The translations under genes and the position numbers were made by a program. Of a stretch of DNA of 64,000 nucleotides, positions 32,659 through 42,673 are shown one piece after another. The stretch is from contig NC_088915.1 of the NCBI RefSeq assembly GCF_963576675.1, positions 35,493,501 to 35,557,500 of the forward strand. The letters run 5' to 3'. The notes beneath the pieces are model-generated. The model saw only the letters and a program-made list of their open reading frames with translations, was not told the DNA's origin and searched no databases. Position 1 is the first letter of the stretch, and each line of letters starts with the position of its first letter. This DNA comes from Euphorbia lathyris (taxonomy: Eukaryota > Streptophyta > Magnoliopsida > Malpighiales > Euphorbiaceae).

Positions 32659-33131
32659 GGTGTTCTTGAGAGTTTCTTTGAGAAGATTTGAAGTTCAGAA
32701 GTTTAGAGAGAGTGAAGGTTCGAGTGCGAATTTCAAGCGTAGAGAGTGAATAGTGAGAAAACGTTCACTATTTATAGACAATAAATGGTGATTTGAAAGG
32801 TCGAAAAGAACTGTGGGAATTTGAGCCGTCGAAAGTCAGTTATTACTGACATTAATTGCGAGAAATGGCGCGTGCTTTTACTAATGATGACTCCTACGTC
32901 ATCCTAGAGGCTACGTAATGCGCATGCTAGTATTAATTCTACATCGGATCTTTTTACTCAGCGTTAAGAATGTCATACGTTTGGTATTTTGAGTGGTCAG
33001 TTTTACGTAGTATAATTATTCGTGTGCTTAGTAACTCAGCTTAAGATAATCACTCAGCATGCAATAGTTACAAATTTAGCATGAATCACTCAGCATGGTA
33101 ATCACTCAACGTTTAATTTAAGCATAGAATT
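32659..33131 (-). other. Spacer between pol and accessory ORF of element E
   Basis: Non-coding. Minus-strand TATA-like TATAAATAG (read in reverse at ~32768-32776) lies ~110 bp upstream of the accessory ORF start, so an internal promoter for that ORF is possible. Counterpart of 22704-23181 in element B, although the sequences differ. Confidence 0.4.
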
Positions 33132-34546
33132 TTATTGAAGAGGATTAAACATACCGATAGATTCTCTCAGTATGTTGAATTGCTCACGAGCTAGTGGCTT
33201 GGTGAAGATATCAGCAAGCTGCTCATCCGTTGGGACATAGGTCAGCTTGATCTCTCCTTTGAGTACATGGTCTCTGATGAAGTGATGTCTTATGCTAACA
33301 TGCTTCATCCTGCTGTGCTGGATTGGGTTCTTTGACAGGTCAATGGCACTTTTGTTGTCACATTTGACGTCAATCATTTTAGTCTGAACACCATAATCTT
33401 CTAGTTGTTGCTTAATCCAGAGGACTTGAGCAACACAGCTTCCAGCAGCAATGTACTCAGCTTCAGTGGTTGACGGGGCTATTAACGACTGCTTCTTACT
33501 GAACCAAGACACAAGACAGCTTCCAAGGAAATGACATCCTCCTGAGGTGCTTTTTCGTTCAAGCTTGTCTCGTCCGTAGTCAGCGTCAGTGTATCCAATG
33601 AGTGTGAAATCATAAGTATTGGGATACCATAAGCCTGCATTCACTGAGCCTTGCAAATATCTAAGGATTCTATTTACAGCTATGTAATGAGATTCCTTAG
33701 GGTTAGATTGATATCTATCACAATAACATACTGAGAACTGAATGTCCGGTCTACTAGCAGTTAAGTAGAGCAGAGAGCCAATTATACCTCGGTACAATTT
33801 GCTGTCTACTGACTTACCATTTTCGTCAGCACAGAGGACAGTGTCAGTGCCCATTGGGGTAGATATTGACTTACAGTTCTCAAGTTCATACTTCTTCAAT
33901 ATCTCCTTAGCATACTTGGTTTGACTGATGAAGATGCCATTTTTCACTTGTTTGATTTGAAGTCCAAGGAAGAAGTTGAGTTCTCCCATCATTGACATTT
34001 CAAACTCAGTCTGCATCTGCTTACTAAATTCCTCGCACATGGACTCATTAGTGGCACCAAAAATAATGTCATCAACATATATCTGAGCCAGTAGGGTATC
34101 TTTACCCTTCCTCTTAATGAATAAAGTTGTATCAGCTTTACCTCTGACATAATTTCTAGTCAGCAGGAAACTGGTCAGCCTCTCATACCAAGCACGTGGT
34201 GCTTGCTTGAGACCATTCAGAGCCTTTTTGAGCTTATAAACGTGGTTTTGGGAACTTGGGATCCTCAAACCCTGGAGGCTGATTAACATAGACTTCCTCG
34301 TTTATAACTCCATTAAGGAATGCACTCTTAACATCCATTTGAAAAAACTTAAAGTTCATGTAACTAGCATATGCACATAAAATTCTTATAGCCTCTAGCC
34401 TTGCCACTGGGGCGAAGGTCTCATCGTAGTCAATACCTTCTTGCTGACTATAGCCCTGAGCTACAAGTCTTGCTTTGTTCCTAACTACGTTCCCTTGTTC
34501 ATCTAACTTGTTGCGGAAGACCCATCTTGTTCCTATGGTCTTCTGG
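33132..34546 (-). CDS. Element E pol, distal part: reverse transcriptase and RNase H
   Basis: From the D junction the frame reads [20 protein letters not shown], then [15 protein letters not shown] and [10 protein letters not shown]. Near 34250 a 1-nt frameshift follows [10 protein letters not shown]. Then 34289-33132 is open: [20 protein letters not shown], the catalytic YVDD in [23 protein letters not shown], and [10 protein letters not shown]. The RNase H region follows ([61 protein letters not shown], end MFNPLQ). It is the polymerase half of a Ty1/copia pol polyprotein. Element D separates it from integrase; the frameshift independently disables it. Confidence 0.85.
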
Positions 34547-37500
34547 TGTAGACACCGGGGTCGGAGGACCGATGAAGAAAAATCATAAAAAGGGATCTAA
34601 ATCAGTCGATTGAAATAAATGATGAGTCAATAAAAAATAAAAAAAACGTTGTTCGAAGGAACCGTGAAGACCGGTTTGATCGAATTCGGAAATCGAATCG
34701 AGATGACGGGCGAATCGGTTCCGCGAGTGAAATCTTAAATCGTCTCGCCGAGTTCGGGGTATTTCACGCCATTTTCCTATTAATTTTATTATTAATAAAA
34801 TCTCGGGACGATAGAGGGTTTTATTTTGGTATTCGAGCAATCCAAAAAATATATACATGGTTTTGTAAAAAGATCGATTTTATAAAAAGCTAATTTTATA
34901 AAATCGGTTTTGACAAAAAATCATTTTCGATGAAAATCGTTATGGATTTTGGTTAATTTTAGGTGTATTTTATTTGTTTAACTATTTATTTTTATTTTTT
35001 TTATTATTATATATATAAACGCGGTCCCGTCGGGGGCCGCTATTTTCGTCACGGGCCGTTGGACGGCCCGTGACGGGGCTGGGCCGCCAGGCCCAGCCTA
35101 ATAGCACTTGGCTTTTGGCCAAGTGCAATTTCGCTGCACTTGGCCAAAGCCAAGTGCTTTTATTTTTCTTTTTTAAAAAAAAAAATAAAAAAATAAAAAA
35201 AATAATAATCCTAATAATCATAACAATAAAGATAATGATGAATAAGCTCATATAGCTTGCCTTTGGCTCCAAGTTGGCTTGAAGTCAAAAATAAATGAAG
35301 TTTGGGGCTCCATTTGCCTATAAATAGGATGGAGCCCAAGGCAAAAGGGAGGAAGAAATTAGACCCGAACCTCTGGAAAAATTCGGCGAGATCCGAACAA
35401 AGTAAAAAAAAACCAAAAATCCGACTCTAAACACTAATCAATCGACTTGATTTGGACTCCGTTATCGATGAAAAGGTAAAATCCGTGGAACTAGACCCAT
35501 TTATTGTGTTTTTATTGTTCTTCATTGTTCAATAATATTTACTTAATTTTTGTTTACTATTTGAATAAGTATTTGGTTTTGATTTTAAAATAAAACTTCG
35601 TTTTGGATCCCAATACGAACCGTGACCCGATTCAAGGGTAGTTTGGGATCCAAACGTCGTAGATCCGTGTGTTTATAAACGTTTTGAACCATTATTTTCA
35701 ATAAAACGTTGTTTTAGAATCCTCCGTTACAAACCATGACCCGATTTGGGGTAGTTTGGGGGCTAAAATGATGAAATAGAGTAGATCTGCCATTTTTATT
35801 AAATCTGGAAATTGAGGGATTGATTGTGATATTTTGAGAATTTCTGTCGCAAACTGAAGTTTAGTGACGGAGTTTCTGTCACTAAATCTGCTGTAACTTT
35901 TAAATAATTTTCTAAAGTGGGTTGCATTTATTTTGACGGTATATACTATATTTCATTGATTGTGTTTTATATTACTTACTAATTTTCACTATTAACATAT
36001 TCCTTTTACTCTCCCTTTTATTTTATTATAATGATATAAATATACATATATTATTTCCATTTTCATTTTAACTTTTAATTCTTTCATTTTGCTATACATA
36101 TAATTCACTTATTTTGTTATTAATAGGTTCTTACTTTATATGGATATAAGGGTAGCATATATCTATTTTATGTATAGGTTTATTTAGGTTGGGTATTTTG
36201 GGTCCTTTTCGGATTTGATGTGAGAGCAGGGACTGTTTTGGATATTTTACACTTTATTGGTTATTGAGTTTTTTTTATTAATTTGTAGGATGTGTTTTAA
36301 GGATAAATCCATAGATAAGGGTATATTAGAGTATTATTTTGTGTTTTAATCTTTTTTGGGGTTATACACACATATATTTAATAGTGTGAATAATATTGTC
36401 TTTTGGGCATTTTTCATTCTAACTACTTTTGGGGTTTATTAATATTTAAGGAGTATTTAGTTTATTAGTTTAGCACATTTAATAGGAAAAACTATTTTGG
36501 GGGGTTATTTTCTATGAATCCATTATGTAAAAACTGTTTGGAGTTAAAAGTTATTTTCTTATTTATGAACCTTATTCATTGTTTTTACATGTTTTTAATT
36601 AAAATAAAATGGTATTATATCTAGTATTATTTTCATTACTATTTTTACCTATTAATAATCTTAATATATATATATATTCTCTTTACCTTATTTTTAATCT
36701 ATAGGTATAATTACCATTTCTACTAAAAATGTATATATATGTATATATTTCTTCTTTTCCCTTTGACATCTATATGTATATATTTCAAAGGTATTTGGTT
36801 GGGTGAGTTTTGGATTAAAATAGTTAATTGTTGTAAATATGTTCAAGTGAGGATTAATTTGAGGGAAAAGGGGAAAATGAACTACAAAAAGAGATTCCAA
36901 TTTGGTTACTTAAACTAAAGATTTCTAGAGGTTCCTAATGTAAATAAAAGGTTTTTAGTTCTTTATCATTCTCAAACGTCTTCCTAAAATATCACGTTTT
37001 GAAACCTTAATCCGTTCCAATGGCGGATTAAGCGAGCCTTGTAATTAAAAGCGTTTTCCGGAAAATAATAGAGTTTTGAATCGTTTTTCTATCTAAACGG
37101 TTTTGTACAAAAGCAAATGGACTTATATGCTTAATCACGTTTTTGGTTAAAACTTCTTGTTCAAAGTTTTCAAAATGCTCGAGTCGTTCCAACGGCGATT
37201 CGAGTGAACATCATGTAAATTAACGGGGTTTTGAAACGTACCTAAATCGTTCCAACGACGATTAAGGCACGAACCATTTAAATAAACTCGTTTTTGGGAG
37301 TGAGCTTAGTTTGGAGTTAATATGTAAATTAAAGCACAAAACACACTATGAATAAATCAATTCTTCCCTCTCCCCCTCTCTCTCCTATGTATTTTAAATT
37401 TATGCAAAATGGGTGATTCTTTACTAAAGTGGCTTTCAATAACATGCTCAAAACGGTTTTCAAAGCGAGAAAGAAAAGGTTTCAAATGAATTTTAAACTT

Positions 37501-37840
37501 AAAGGAATATGCGATTAGTCCGTTATCGCCTAACACGCTGAGTAGGAGGCCGGTGGTTCATAACCGGGCGATATCGGGGTGCCTAGTAGCCTTTCTCCGG
37601 AAAGGAGCTAGCCTTCTCGGCTCGTACCTAAGTTTCCCGAACCCTCATCGGTCTCTCGTAAGGGATCGGTGTTCATTTTCCCATTCGTGGGTGGCGACTC
37701 TTCCATACTCCGAGCTCCGGTCCTGCCGAGCAGCTTGATTCCACGATTGGTTGCTTTCGGCGCCAATCACCGCTTACGTCGCCATGAGGTGTCCACCCCC
37801 CGGTCCGCCCGGGCGAGGCCGTTCGGCACCTTGTCTAACA
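34547..37840 (+). repeat. Element D 5' LTR, 3.3 kb
   Basis: TGTAGACACCGGGG at the start, TTGTCTAACA at the end, directly before the PBS. It matches 42674-45987 nearly throughout. The inside is AT-rich (34.8-37.5 kb) except for a GC-rich hairpin cluster at 35021-35157. No protein-coding content was recognised over 3.3 kb. The unusual length is known in Tat-lineage elements. Confidence 0.9.
35021..35157. repeat. Cluster of four consecutive hairpins in the element D LTR
   Basis: Four adjacent inverted repeats: GCGGTCCC/GGGGGCCGC (35021-35040), CACGGGCCGT/ACGGCCCGTG (35050-35072), GGCTGGGCC/GGCCCAGCC (35077-35098), and a ~23-bp stem (35104-35127 with 35135-35157, loop ATTTCGC). The left arm of the last is itself a hairpin (GCACTTGGC..GGCCAAGTGC). 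The block is conserved at 43149-43285 in the other LTR, where the first stem is perfect. Confidence 0.85.
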
Positions 37841-38438
37841 AGTGGCGACTCTGCTGGGGAAGCGAGAAATTTGATTTCGGAAGGCGTGTATTAAGCCCTT
37901 AACGGGGACGGATCGTATTATTTCTTTTCGTATGCATTCATAAGCATTATTGCAAACCTTTTGGGTAATTTCCGCGAAACCTCTAGCGAGAGTCCATTCG
38001 TCGCTCGAAAGAGGCTAGTGTAAGTTCCCCCTTACAGTAAGGCGCCGAAGGGTCCCCATCCATTCGTTAGGGGGCGAATTTGTGCGGTCTTGTGAGGTCC
38101 CGCGATCAGCCGTGTCAGCATATAGTAGCCTTAGAAGTTGCCATAGGATTACCCGTTACCATTTTTGATGTGATAAATGAATCAGTTCGTGTTTTCAAAT
38201 TGCCATGATACGTGTCTAATCCTAAAATATGTAAAGAAAATGAAACAATACGTTAATATATACTCTTAAACCGATATACGAACTACCCCAAAACATCGAA
38301 ACGATTCGAACTAAAGACGACTTAGTCATCTCGTATGAATGAACTTGTGCGACCCGCCTGGTCCCTTTCCGTGTCCCAAAGAAGGCACATGTTCAGGAAA
38401 TGCGTTATGACGTAAGCACGTATTAGTACAAATCGGTT
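37841..38438 (+). other. Element D PBS and 5' leader, copy 1
   Basis: PBS TGGCGACTCTGCTGGGGA at 37843-37860, matching the arginine-tRNA-type primer site of Tat/Ogre gypsy elements. About 580 bp of untranslated leader follow, ending ...AGTACAAATCGGTT at 38438, where it joins RNase H coding sequence. The same leader ends at the same base at 46584. Confidence 0.8.
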
Positions 38439-40110
38439 AAGTGGAGCAAGGGTAGGAGTGTTAATTATCTCGCCAGAAGGAGAAAGGATCCCAATGGTAA
38501 AGAAGTTATCGTTCCCTCTCACTAATAATACGGCCGAGTATGAAGCGTGCGTCTACGGGTTAGAGTCTTTAGCAGCATTGGGAGCATCGTACGTTGAAAT
38601 CTGGGGCGACTCAAAGCTGATTATCAAACAAGCACAAGGAAACTGGGAAGTAAGGGAAGAAAGGTTGCGCCCATACCTAGACCAGCTGGGGGGGTTGGCA
38701 CAGAGGTTCAGTGAGTGCCGCTTTTATCATATTCCTCGAGCGCAGAACTAAGCGGCAGATGCTTCGGCCACGTTGGTGTCGGTATGGGATAATCCACAGA
38801 ATATTGCCTCAAAGCCTCTGGTATTGAGGAGGTCTCACAAACCATGCTACGAAGATGTAATGCTGTTAGGGGCAGATGAATGGCCTTGGTATTTCGATAT
38901 CGTAAACTTCATGAAAAGTGGAACGTACCCGGCAGAATCAGAACTTAGGGATCAGGCTGTGATCAGAAGGTTAGCTCAGCAATTTGTCATCCACAATGAC
39001 TTGCTTTACAAAAGGCACGCCGATGGATTACAATTGAGATGCTTGGATGAGAGAGAAGCCTGTGAGGCAATGGAGTCGGTACACTCGGAAATTTGTGGAG
39101 CCCATATGGGAGGAGCAGTGTTAGCAAAGAAAATCGTAAGGCAAGGCTTCTATTGGCTCACCATGGAAAGAGATTGTAACGAATATGTGAAGAAATGCCA
39201 TGATTGTCAAATCCACGGAGATTATAATCACTTGCCAGCTATGGAACTGCACGTGTTGGCACCAGTTTGGCCGTTCACAGCTTGGGGCATTGATATCATC
39301 GGAGAAGTGAGGCCTAATGCATCCAATGGGCACAAATTCATCGCGGTTGTCATTGATTACTTCACCAAGTGGGTAGAGGCAGAATCGTTTAGTAAGTTGG
39401 GATCTAAGCAGATGAGGAAGTTCATTGAAAAGCACCCAATCACCAGGTTCGGAGTGCCTCACCACGTGATTACGGATAATGGGGTCCAGTTTTAGGGGGA
39501 AGTGAGAAGTCTCCTCCAAAAATACGGTATCGAGCATCATAGGTCTTCTCCATATCGCCCGCAAGCTAACGGTGCGGTGGAGGCCACCAATAAGAACCCT
39601 AAGAGGATTCTCGTAAAGACAGTAGCATCACATTGGAATTGGCACGAGCAGCTTCCGCTCGCTTTATGGGCTTATCGCACGACGGTTAGAGCGTCAACTG
39701 GGGCAACGCCGTTCTCCTTAGTATATGGGGCAGAAGCGGTTTTGCCTATTGAGGTTGAGAAGCGATCGCTGAGAATCGCGGTAGAAGTAGAGATTCCTAA
39801 AGCGGAATGGGTGAAGAAGCGTTATGAACAGCTGGCATTGGTAGACGAGAAGAGGATGGAGGCCCTTTACCACATACAGCTATATCAAAGGAGGATGGCC
39901 CGGGCTTTCAACGAAAGGGTTAAGGTCAGTCCTATCAAAGAAGGAGACATGGTGCTGAAACAGATCCGAATGACGCGCACCGACCCTAGGGGCAAGTTTA
40001 GGCCAAACTGGGAAGGACCGTTCTTCGTGAAGAAGATCCTAAGCAAAGGGGCGGTGAAGCTAACCACGATGAGTGGCATTGAGTTCTCCAAAACCTACCA
40101 ATCTGGATAG
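38439..40110 (+). pseudogene. Element D pol, distal part: RNase H and integrase (two stops)
   Basis: One continuous frame with stops at 38749-38751 and 39493-39495. RNase H: GARVGVLIISPEGERI, NNTAEYEACVYGLESLAALG, WGDSKLIIKQAQGNW. Integrase: HHCC zinc region (VHSEICGAHMGG ... CHDCQIHGD), acidic catalytic residues in WGIDIIG, VITDNGVQF and NGAVEATNK, then the C-terminal domain (VKEGDMVLK-like KEGDMVLKQIR, NWEGPFFVKKILSKGAVKLT). Upstream RT, protease and gag are missing: the leader joins directly to the RNase H start. The order RH-INT confirms gypsy. It could not replicate alone. Confidence 0.9.
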
Positions 40111-40559
40111 GCTTAAGAAATACTTTTCGTAAATAAAAAAAAGAAAAGAAAAAATAAAAATTCCCGATAGGTTGAAAACCCGCAAAGGGCGACCTATGCA
40201 ACAATAAGGGACATCCTAGTGGGTGAAAACCCGAAAGGGAACTCATTTGAAAATTCCGGGATAATAAAAGGAGAGTTGAAAAATCGCTGGGATCTGAAAA
40301 CCGAAAAAATGCGGATCCTGGTAACAGTAGTTATATCTTGAGCAATTATAAAAATAATGTATAAGCGGCTAAGTATTTCTGTTGTTTGTAAATAAATAAA
40401 GGCATGAATATATTTGAAGAGGATGATTGGAATCATTATAATCTACGGAATGCATTGTATTATGAATCATGAGTTATACATTTCTTTTCTCCACCACCAA
40501 ATAAAAAGCATACACAAATATCCACTCCTTTCCATATACAAGTTATACATCGGGGTGAT
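40111..40559 (+). other. Element D spacer after integrase
   Basis: Non-coding. Contains short repeated phrases (GTTGAAAACCCGCAAAGGG, GGTGAAAACCCGAAAGGGA, TCTGAAAACCG). It lies between convergent integrase and antisense-ORF ends, as in element G. Confidence 0.5.
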
Positions 40560-41160
40560 ACTAATAAAAGAAAGCTACGAGGCAAAACAATGACAGTCAT
40601 ACCAATGCGGAGGAAATCCGAGATCCCAAAAGTGCCCTAACGGATCAAAATCTCTGAAGTAAGTAACCCACTTCTCAGCTAAGGCCTCCTAGGCAGCTCG
40701 ACAGGCATCCATGGCCGCCCGCCAACCCTCATCCGAAACTCGGCGGCTCTCCACCGCAATCTGCAAACTCTCCTCAGCAGCTCGTCAGGCCTCTATATCC
40801 ACACGGCTCCTCTTCTCGGCTGATTGGCCTCGCTCCTCCCAGCTGGAGCGCTCATCTTCCATATCCCGATAACGACATCTGATCTAAGCATCATCATCCC
40901 GCAGTGACTCCTCTCGTGCGGCCACCACGCTCTCCTGTACTCTCCGGTCAATAGAATGGAGGTCTCCCTGTAAAGAAAAATAGGAGGGAAGCAATGTAAA
41001 AAAAAAAAGAGAAAAATATATATACATTCATTCATAATCATGTGCATACATATCACTACACTAGGTTATACAATAAAAATACTCACCAGGTGGTGGTCGT
41101 GGCTCAAGTCAAGCCACATACAGAAATACTCGGATAGCTCCACGAAATCCGTGCAAGTCT
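40560..41160 (-). pseudogene. Antisense intron-containing ORF of gypsy element D
   Basis: Opposite strand to pol. The upstream exon (41160-41087) reads TCTDFVELSEYFCMWLDLSH then DHHL and ends at a GTGAGT donor. The intron 41086-40968 (119 bp) ends TTTACAG. The downstream exon (40967 to ~40560) reads GDLHSIDRRVQESVVAAREE, an Arg/Glu-rich coiled coil continuing DMEDERSSWEERGQSAEKRS and EESLQIAVESRRVSDEGW. Three stops (TAG, TGA, TAG) sit in it, of the kind produced by C-to-T change of CAG and CGA. Position (between integrase and the 3' repeats), strand and coiled-coil character match the antisense ORF of element G. Confidence 0.6.
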
Positions 41161-41197
41161 AGGTAGGCTTCGATAGGCAAATTAGGATTCGATCTGT

Positions 41198-41545
41198 GGG
41201 CACGGGCCCCGCTATGGACTACGGTCTATGGCATTATCAATGGGCACAGGCCCCGCTACAGACTCCGGTCTACGGCATCATCAATGGGCACAGGTCCCGC
41301 TATGGACTGCGGTCTACGACATTATCAATAGGCACATGCCCCGCTATGGACTGCGGTCTACGACATCAGCAATGGGCACATGCCCAGCTACGGACTGCGG
41401 TCTATGGCATTATCAATGGGCACAGGCCCCGCTACGGACTGCGGTCTATGGCATTATCAATGGGCACAGGCCCCACTACGGACTATGGTCTACGACATTA
41501 TCCATGGGCACAGGCCCCGCTACGGACTCCAGTCTACGGCATGAA
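41198..41545 (+). repeat. Tandem array 1 of element D: 44-bp unit, eight copies
   Basis: Units begin GGGCACAGGCCCCGCTACGG at 41198, 41242, 41286, 41330, 41374, 41418, 41462 and 41506, each continuing through CTGCGGTCTA.GGCAT.ATCAAT. Because 44 is not a multiple of three, the open frames across the array are meaningless. Confidence 0.95.
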
Positions 41546-41680
41546 GCAACTGCGGTCACAAACTCTCGGACGAGTGATAAAGCCCAAATATCAAAGCGAC
41601 TGCGGTCAAAACCTCTTGGACGAGGTCTCAATTCCAACTCTCGGACGAGTGATAAAGCCCAGCTATCATCAACAAAGAGC
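41546..41680 (+). repeat. Transition segment between arrays 1 and 3
   Basis: Contains two copies of CTCTCGGACGAGTGATAAAG and a related TCTTGGACGAGG, each with TGCGGTC-type cores nearby. It looks like a short degenerate tandem of ~65 bp. Confidence 0.7.
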
Positions 41681-41925
41681 GTCTACGATCGATGTAGAGA
41701 TTAGGGTCGAACGATGGATTTGGAGATTTGCAAACGAAAGGACGCCTGCGATCAATGTATAGATTAGGGTCGGATGTTCGATTTGGATGTCTGCAATACA
41801 TGAAAACGCCTGCGATCGATGTAGAGATTAGGGTCGAACGATGGATGTGGAGATACGCAAACGAAAGGACGCCTGCGATCGATGTGGAGATTAGGGTTGA
41901 ATGATTAATTTCAAAACGAAAGAGT
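41681..41925 (+). repeat. Tandem array 3 of element D: ~63-bp unit, four copies
   Basis: Units start at 41681, 41744, 41808 and 41871 with the pattern GCCTGCGATCGATGTAGAGA followed by TTAGGGTCGAACGATGGAT. The last copy is shorter. Confidence 0.9.
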
Positions 41926-42440
41926 ACCTGCGGTCGAGATAAAGACTAGGGTCGTTAGAAAAAGCAACTTTACCTGCGGTCGAAATAAAGACTAGGGTCG
42001 CTAGAAAAAGCAACTTTACCTGCGGTCGAGATAAAGACTAGGGTCGCTAGAAAAAGCAACTTTACTTGCGGTCGAGATAAAGACTAGGGTCGCTAGAAAA
42101 AGCAACTTTACCTGCGATCGAGATAAAGACTAGGGTCGTTAGAAAAAGCAACTTTACCTGCGGTCGAGATAAAGACTAGGGTCGCTAGAAAAAGCAACTT
42201 TACCTGCGGTCGAGATAAAGACTAGGGTCGCTAGAAAAAGCAACTTTACCTGCGGTCGATGTGAAGACTAGGGTCGCTAGAAAAAGCCATTTACCTGCGG
42301 TCGATTTAGACTAGGGTCGCTAGAAAAAGCTATTTACCTGCGGTCGATTTAGACTAGGGTCGCTAGAAAAAGTCATTTACCTGCGGTCGATTTAGACTAG
42401 GGTTGCTAGAAAGAGCCATTTTACCTGCGGTCGATTTAGA
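41926..42440 (+). repeat. Tandem array 4 of element D: 46-bp unit, about twelve copies
   Basis: Units ACCTGCGGTCGAGATAAAGA + CTAGGGTCGCTAGAAAAAGC + AACTTT repeat from 41926 at 46-bp steps to 42248. They then shorten to 43-45 bp (GATTTAGACTAGGG variants) until 42440. The core CTGCG(G/A)TCGA.....GA(C/T)TAGGGTCG is shared with array 3, so the arrays appear to derive from one another. Confidence 0.95.
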
Positions 42441-42673
42441 GACTAGGGGCCCCAGAAGGAGCGTTCGCCGGCAGCCGATTCAAAGGCAAGGACGGGACAG
42501 CCAAAGTGAAGATTGAAGACAAGATAGGAACTTGCGACATGGAGATCAGGTATTTCTCCTCCCACTCTATATGTGTCTTTTACTTTAATATATTTCCATT
42601 GCATGTGTTGCGTTCACGAAAAATGTTTTCAAAAACACACACATCACTGTCAAAATAGAAAAGTAGGGGCAAC
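42441..42673 (+). other. Element D pre-LTR segment with polypurine tract
   Basis: Non-repetitive and non-coding. AAAAGTAGGGGCAAC ends at 42673 immediately before the LTR TGTAGACACC and is the expected polypurine primer region. Confidence 0.75.

Noticed and set aside
36694..36900. Small open frame duplicated at 44841-45047 in the element D LTRs
   Set aside because: Occurs in AT-rich LTR sequence, is repeated only because the LTR is repeated, and shows no protein features.
41196..41762. Long plus-strand open frames across the 44-bp repeats (repeating MGTGP.. peptides)
   Set aside because: Open only because the repeat unit lacks stops; 44 bp is not a multiple of three and the peptide has no family resemblance. 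These are 3' tandem repeats of element D.
41926..42440. CRISPR-like regular repeat array
   Set aside because: Head-to-tail tandem repeats with no unique spacers, inside a plant gypsy element.
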